64,000 nucleotides of DNA from Symbiodinium natans (lineage: Eukaryota; Sar; Dinophyceae; Suessiales; Symbiodiniaceae), in assembly GCA_905221605.1 (NCBI GenBank), contig CAJNDS010002308.1, positions 295,001-359,000 on the forward strand, in the 5' to 3' direction. Below the pieces are notes generated by a model. It did not search any database. It was not told the origin of the DNA and saw only the letters and a program-made list of their open reading frames with translations. The position numbers and the translations under genes are program-made. Below are positions 62,783 to 64,000 of the stretch, one piece after another (the stretch's first letter is position 1; the number at the start of each line of letters is the position of its first letter).

Positions 62783-64000
62783 CTGCCGAAAGCTGGCTCA
62801 AGCTCCACAAGGAATCTACAAACTCTTGGCTTTCATCTGCCTGGCTCTTAGGACTTTAACTTTTTTAGGTTTTTGTAGAAACTACAAAAAGGAGCCTAAA
62901 AGTTAAACGTTTAGGAGGGGTTCAGAAGTCAGCCAAGAACTCTAGACCCCAAAAGACCCAGCCACGCACCGCAGCCTAAAGTTTAGGCGCGCCCAGTTTA
63001 GGGTTTAGGGTTTAGGGTTTAGGGTTTAGGGTTTAGGGCATGCACTTGCAGGGGCCAAATACAGAGGTGACGAGAACCCTTAAGGCCTTAAGGACACAAT
63101 CATGAAGTCCCTGGAAGTGCAGGGCATACTCAGAAAACAAGTCCAGAAGCAGGCTTTCGGCGAGATACCCGGGCTCATGACACCGATCTCATCCCGGACC
63201 CTGCCAGGTCAGTTTAGGGTCTAGGGTTTAGGGCTTGGGGAATGTGTGCCTCTTAGTAGAGTTCTGTAGATTTCTAGAGCATGCAAACATGCATTCTTTG
63301 AAAGAAGCACAGGCTGCATACTTGTGTTGGTGCCTACCCCTAAACCCTAAACCCTAAACCCTACACCCTTAAGTTTACATCTTTGAGTTCGGCAGGCCTA
63401 TGAAGGAGTTTTCGTGGTGGCCCGGTCTTCCGGTCTAAGGAAGTCAAAGGGGGTCTAAGGGCCTTAAGACTTGAACCCCCCCCCCCAACCCAGAGCCCTA
63501 TAATACTATTTGCTTAAGAACCCCCCTCCACAAAAATAGAAATATATAAAAAAATGTAATAAGTATATCTATATGTATATGTTTATATATATATATACAC
63601 GTATGTATATATATATATATATAGTCCTTATAGTACCCTTATGAGCAAGAATGTTGTCATCTTTCTGGGGGGTTCTTAAGCTGGCCTTGTAGGGCAGCAC
63701 TACACAGGCGCTAGCCCTGAACACTAAACTTGCGCAGGCCAAGCACATGTCTCCGCCTTTTCTAGCACTTTGCAAGAGCATGGGCAAGTACATGGCTTAG
63801 AGTTTAGGGTTTAGGGTTTAGGGTTTAGCGCTACCCTGGACCATACAACGCTAGACCCTATCTAGGGTTTAGGGATGGTAGGGTTTAGGGTTCAGGGTTG
63901 ATTCCCAGGCTTTCGCTGACCTAACCGCCTCGGGCCCCTTTGCGACTCTGAACCCAGATCCTGAACCCCGTCCAGGGGCGAATCATTGCAGATTCTTCTG
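62783..64000. other. Repeat-poor 3' end of the window
   Basis: It has a TTTAGGG array at 62998-63038, CCCTAAA at 63340-63365, TA repeats at 63560-63625 and a palindrome at 62850-62920 (AACTTTTTTAGG / CCTAAAAGTTAA). One open + strand stretch at 63125-63215 (GILRKQVQKQAFGE..) ending in a GT could be an exon, but it lacks other support. Confidence 0.4.

Noticed and set aside
1-64000. The window as a chromosome end, because of TTTAGGG repeats
   Set aside because: Arrays are short, occur throughout in both orientations, carry many variants and alternate with exons. A true telomere would be a terminal run in one orientation.
1-64000. CRISPR array, tRNA, rRNA or bacterial operon
   Set aside because: Repeats are tandem without unique equal-length spacers, no cloverleaf or rRNA core was seen, and coding density is far too low for a prokaryote.

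Overview
This is a eukaryotic nuclear window with a very low coding density. It is packed with short arrays of the plant/alga-type telomere motif TTTAGGG, in both orientations. There is no operon-like gene packing and no rRNA, tRNA or CRISPR array that I can see. Candidate exons are short (about 30-195 bp) and all on the + strand. Most acceptors read AG|G, and donors are a mix of GT, GC and GA. That splice-site mix, with tiny exons in huge introns and TTTAGGG repeats, points to a dinoflagellate or close alveolate relative. This is inference; no 16S-like marker or spliced-leader sequence is visible.

The most solid content is a split gene between about 26.7 and 57.8 kb. I can join exons, with reading phase conserved at nearly every junction, into three consecutive galactose-binding modules of the F5/8 type C (discoidin) / F-type lectin kind. 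Module 1 uses exons at 26702-37554 (127 residues), module 2 at 38183-43885 (146 residues) and module 3 at 44658-52011 (151 residues). A degenerate fourth module and a possible stop follow at 52520-57759. Each module starts and ends in phase 0, so a whole multi-exon cassette can be duplicated without a frameshift. Recurrent motifs are TG.(A/P).MS, TRC.T.W, NPWW.LD.G, E(R/K)I....PD, HCN..GA..GVS..PC and YV.VQ.PG.R.LNF.E.

The left part (1-26 kb) holds less certain + strand exons: Thr-rich linkers (4032, 5480), Cys-rich exons (6200, 13561, 18597) and acidic Tyr/Asp-rich exons (794, 8570, 22453). They may be the 5' part of the same gene or a separate upstream gene. The right end (59078 onward) starts what looks like a second, co-oriented gene: a signal-peptide exon followed by Cys-rich exon candidates.

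The introns are the unusual part. Many begin with (TTTAGGG)n just inside the donor and end with (CCCTAAA)n just before the acceptor, so the two ends are inverted repeats and could pair. In four places the donor itself is GTTTAGGG, the first bases of the array. Introns also carry at least four families of short palindromic elements (about 70-130 bp), homopolymer G/C tracts, an AC/ACGC tract at 17.8-18.2 kb, a minisatellite at 10.0-10.3 kb, and two repeat-free islands (15.85-17.65 and 29.9-31.74 kb) that look like later insertions.
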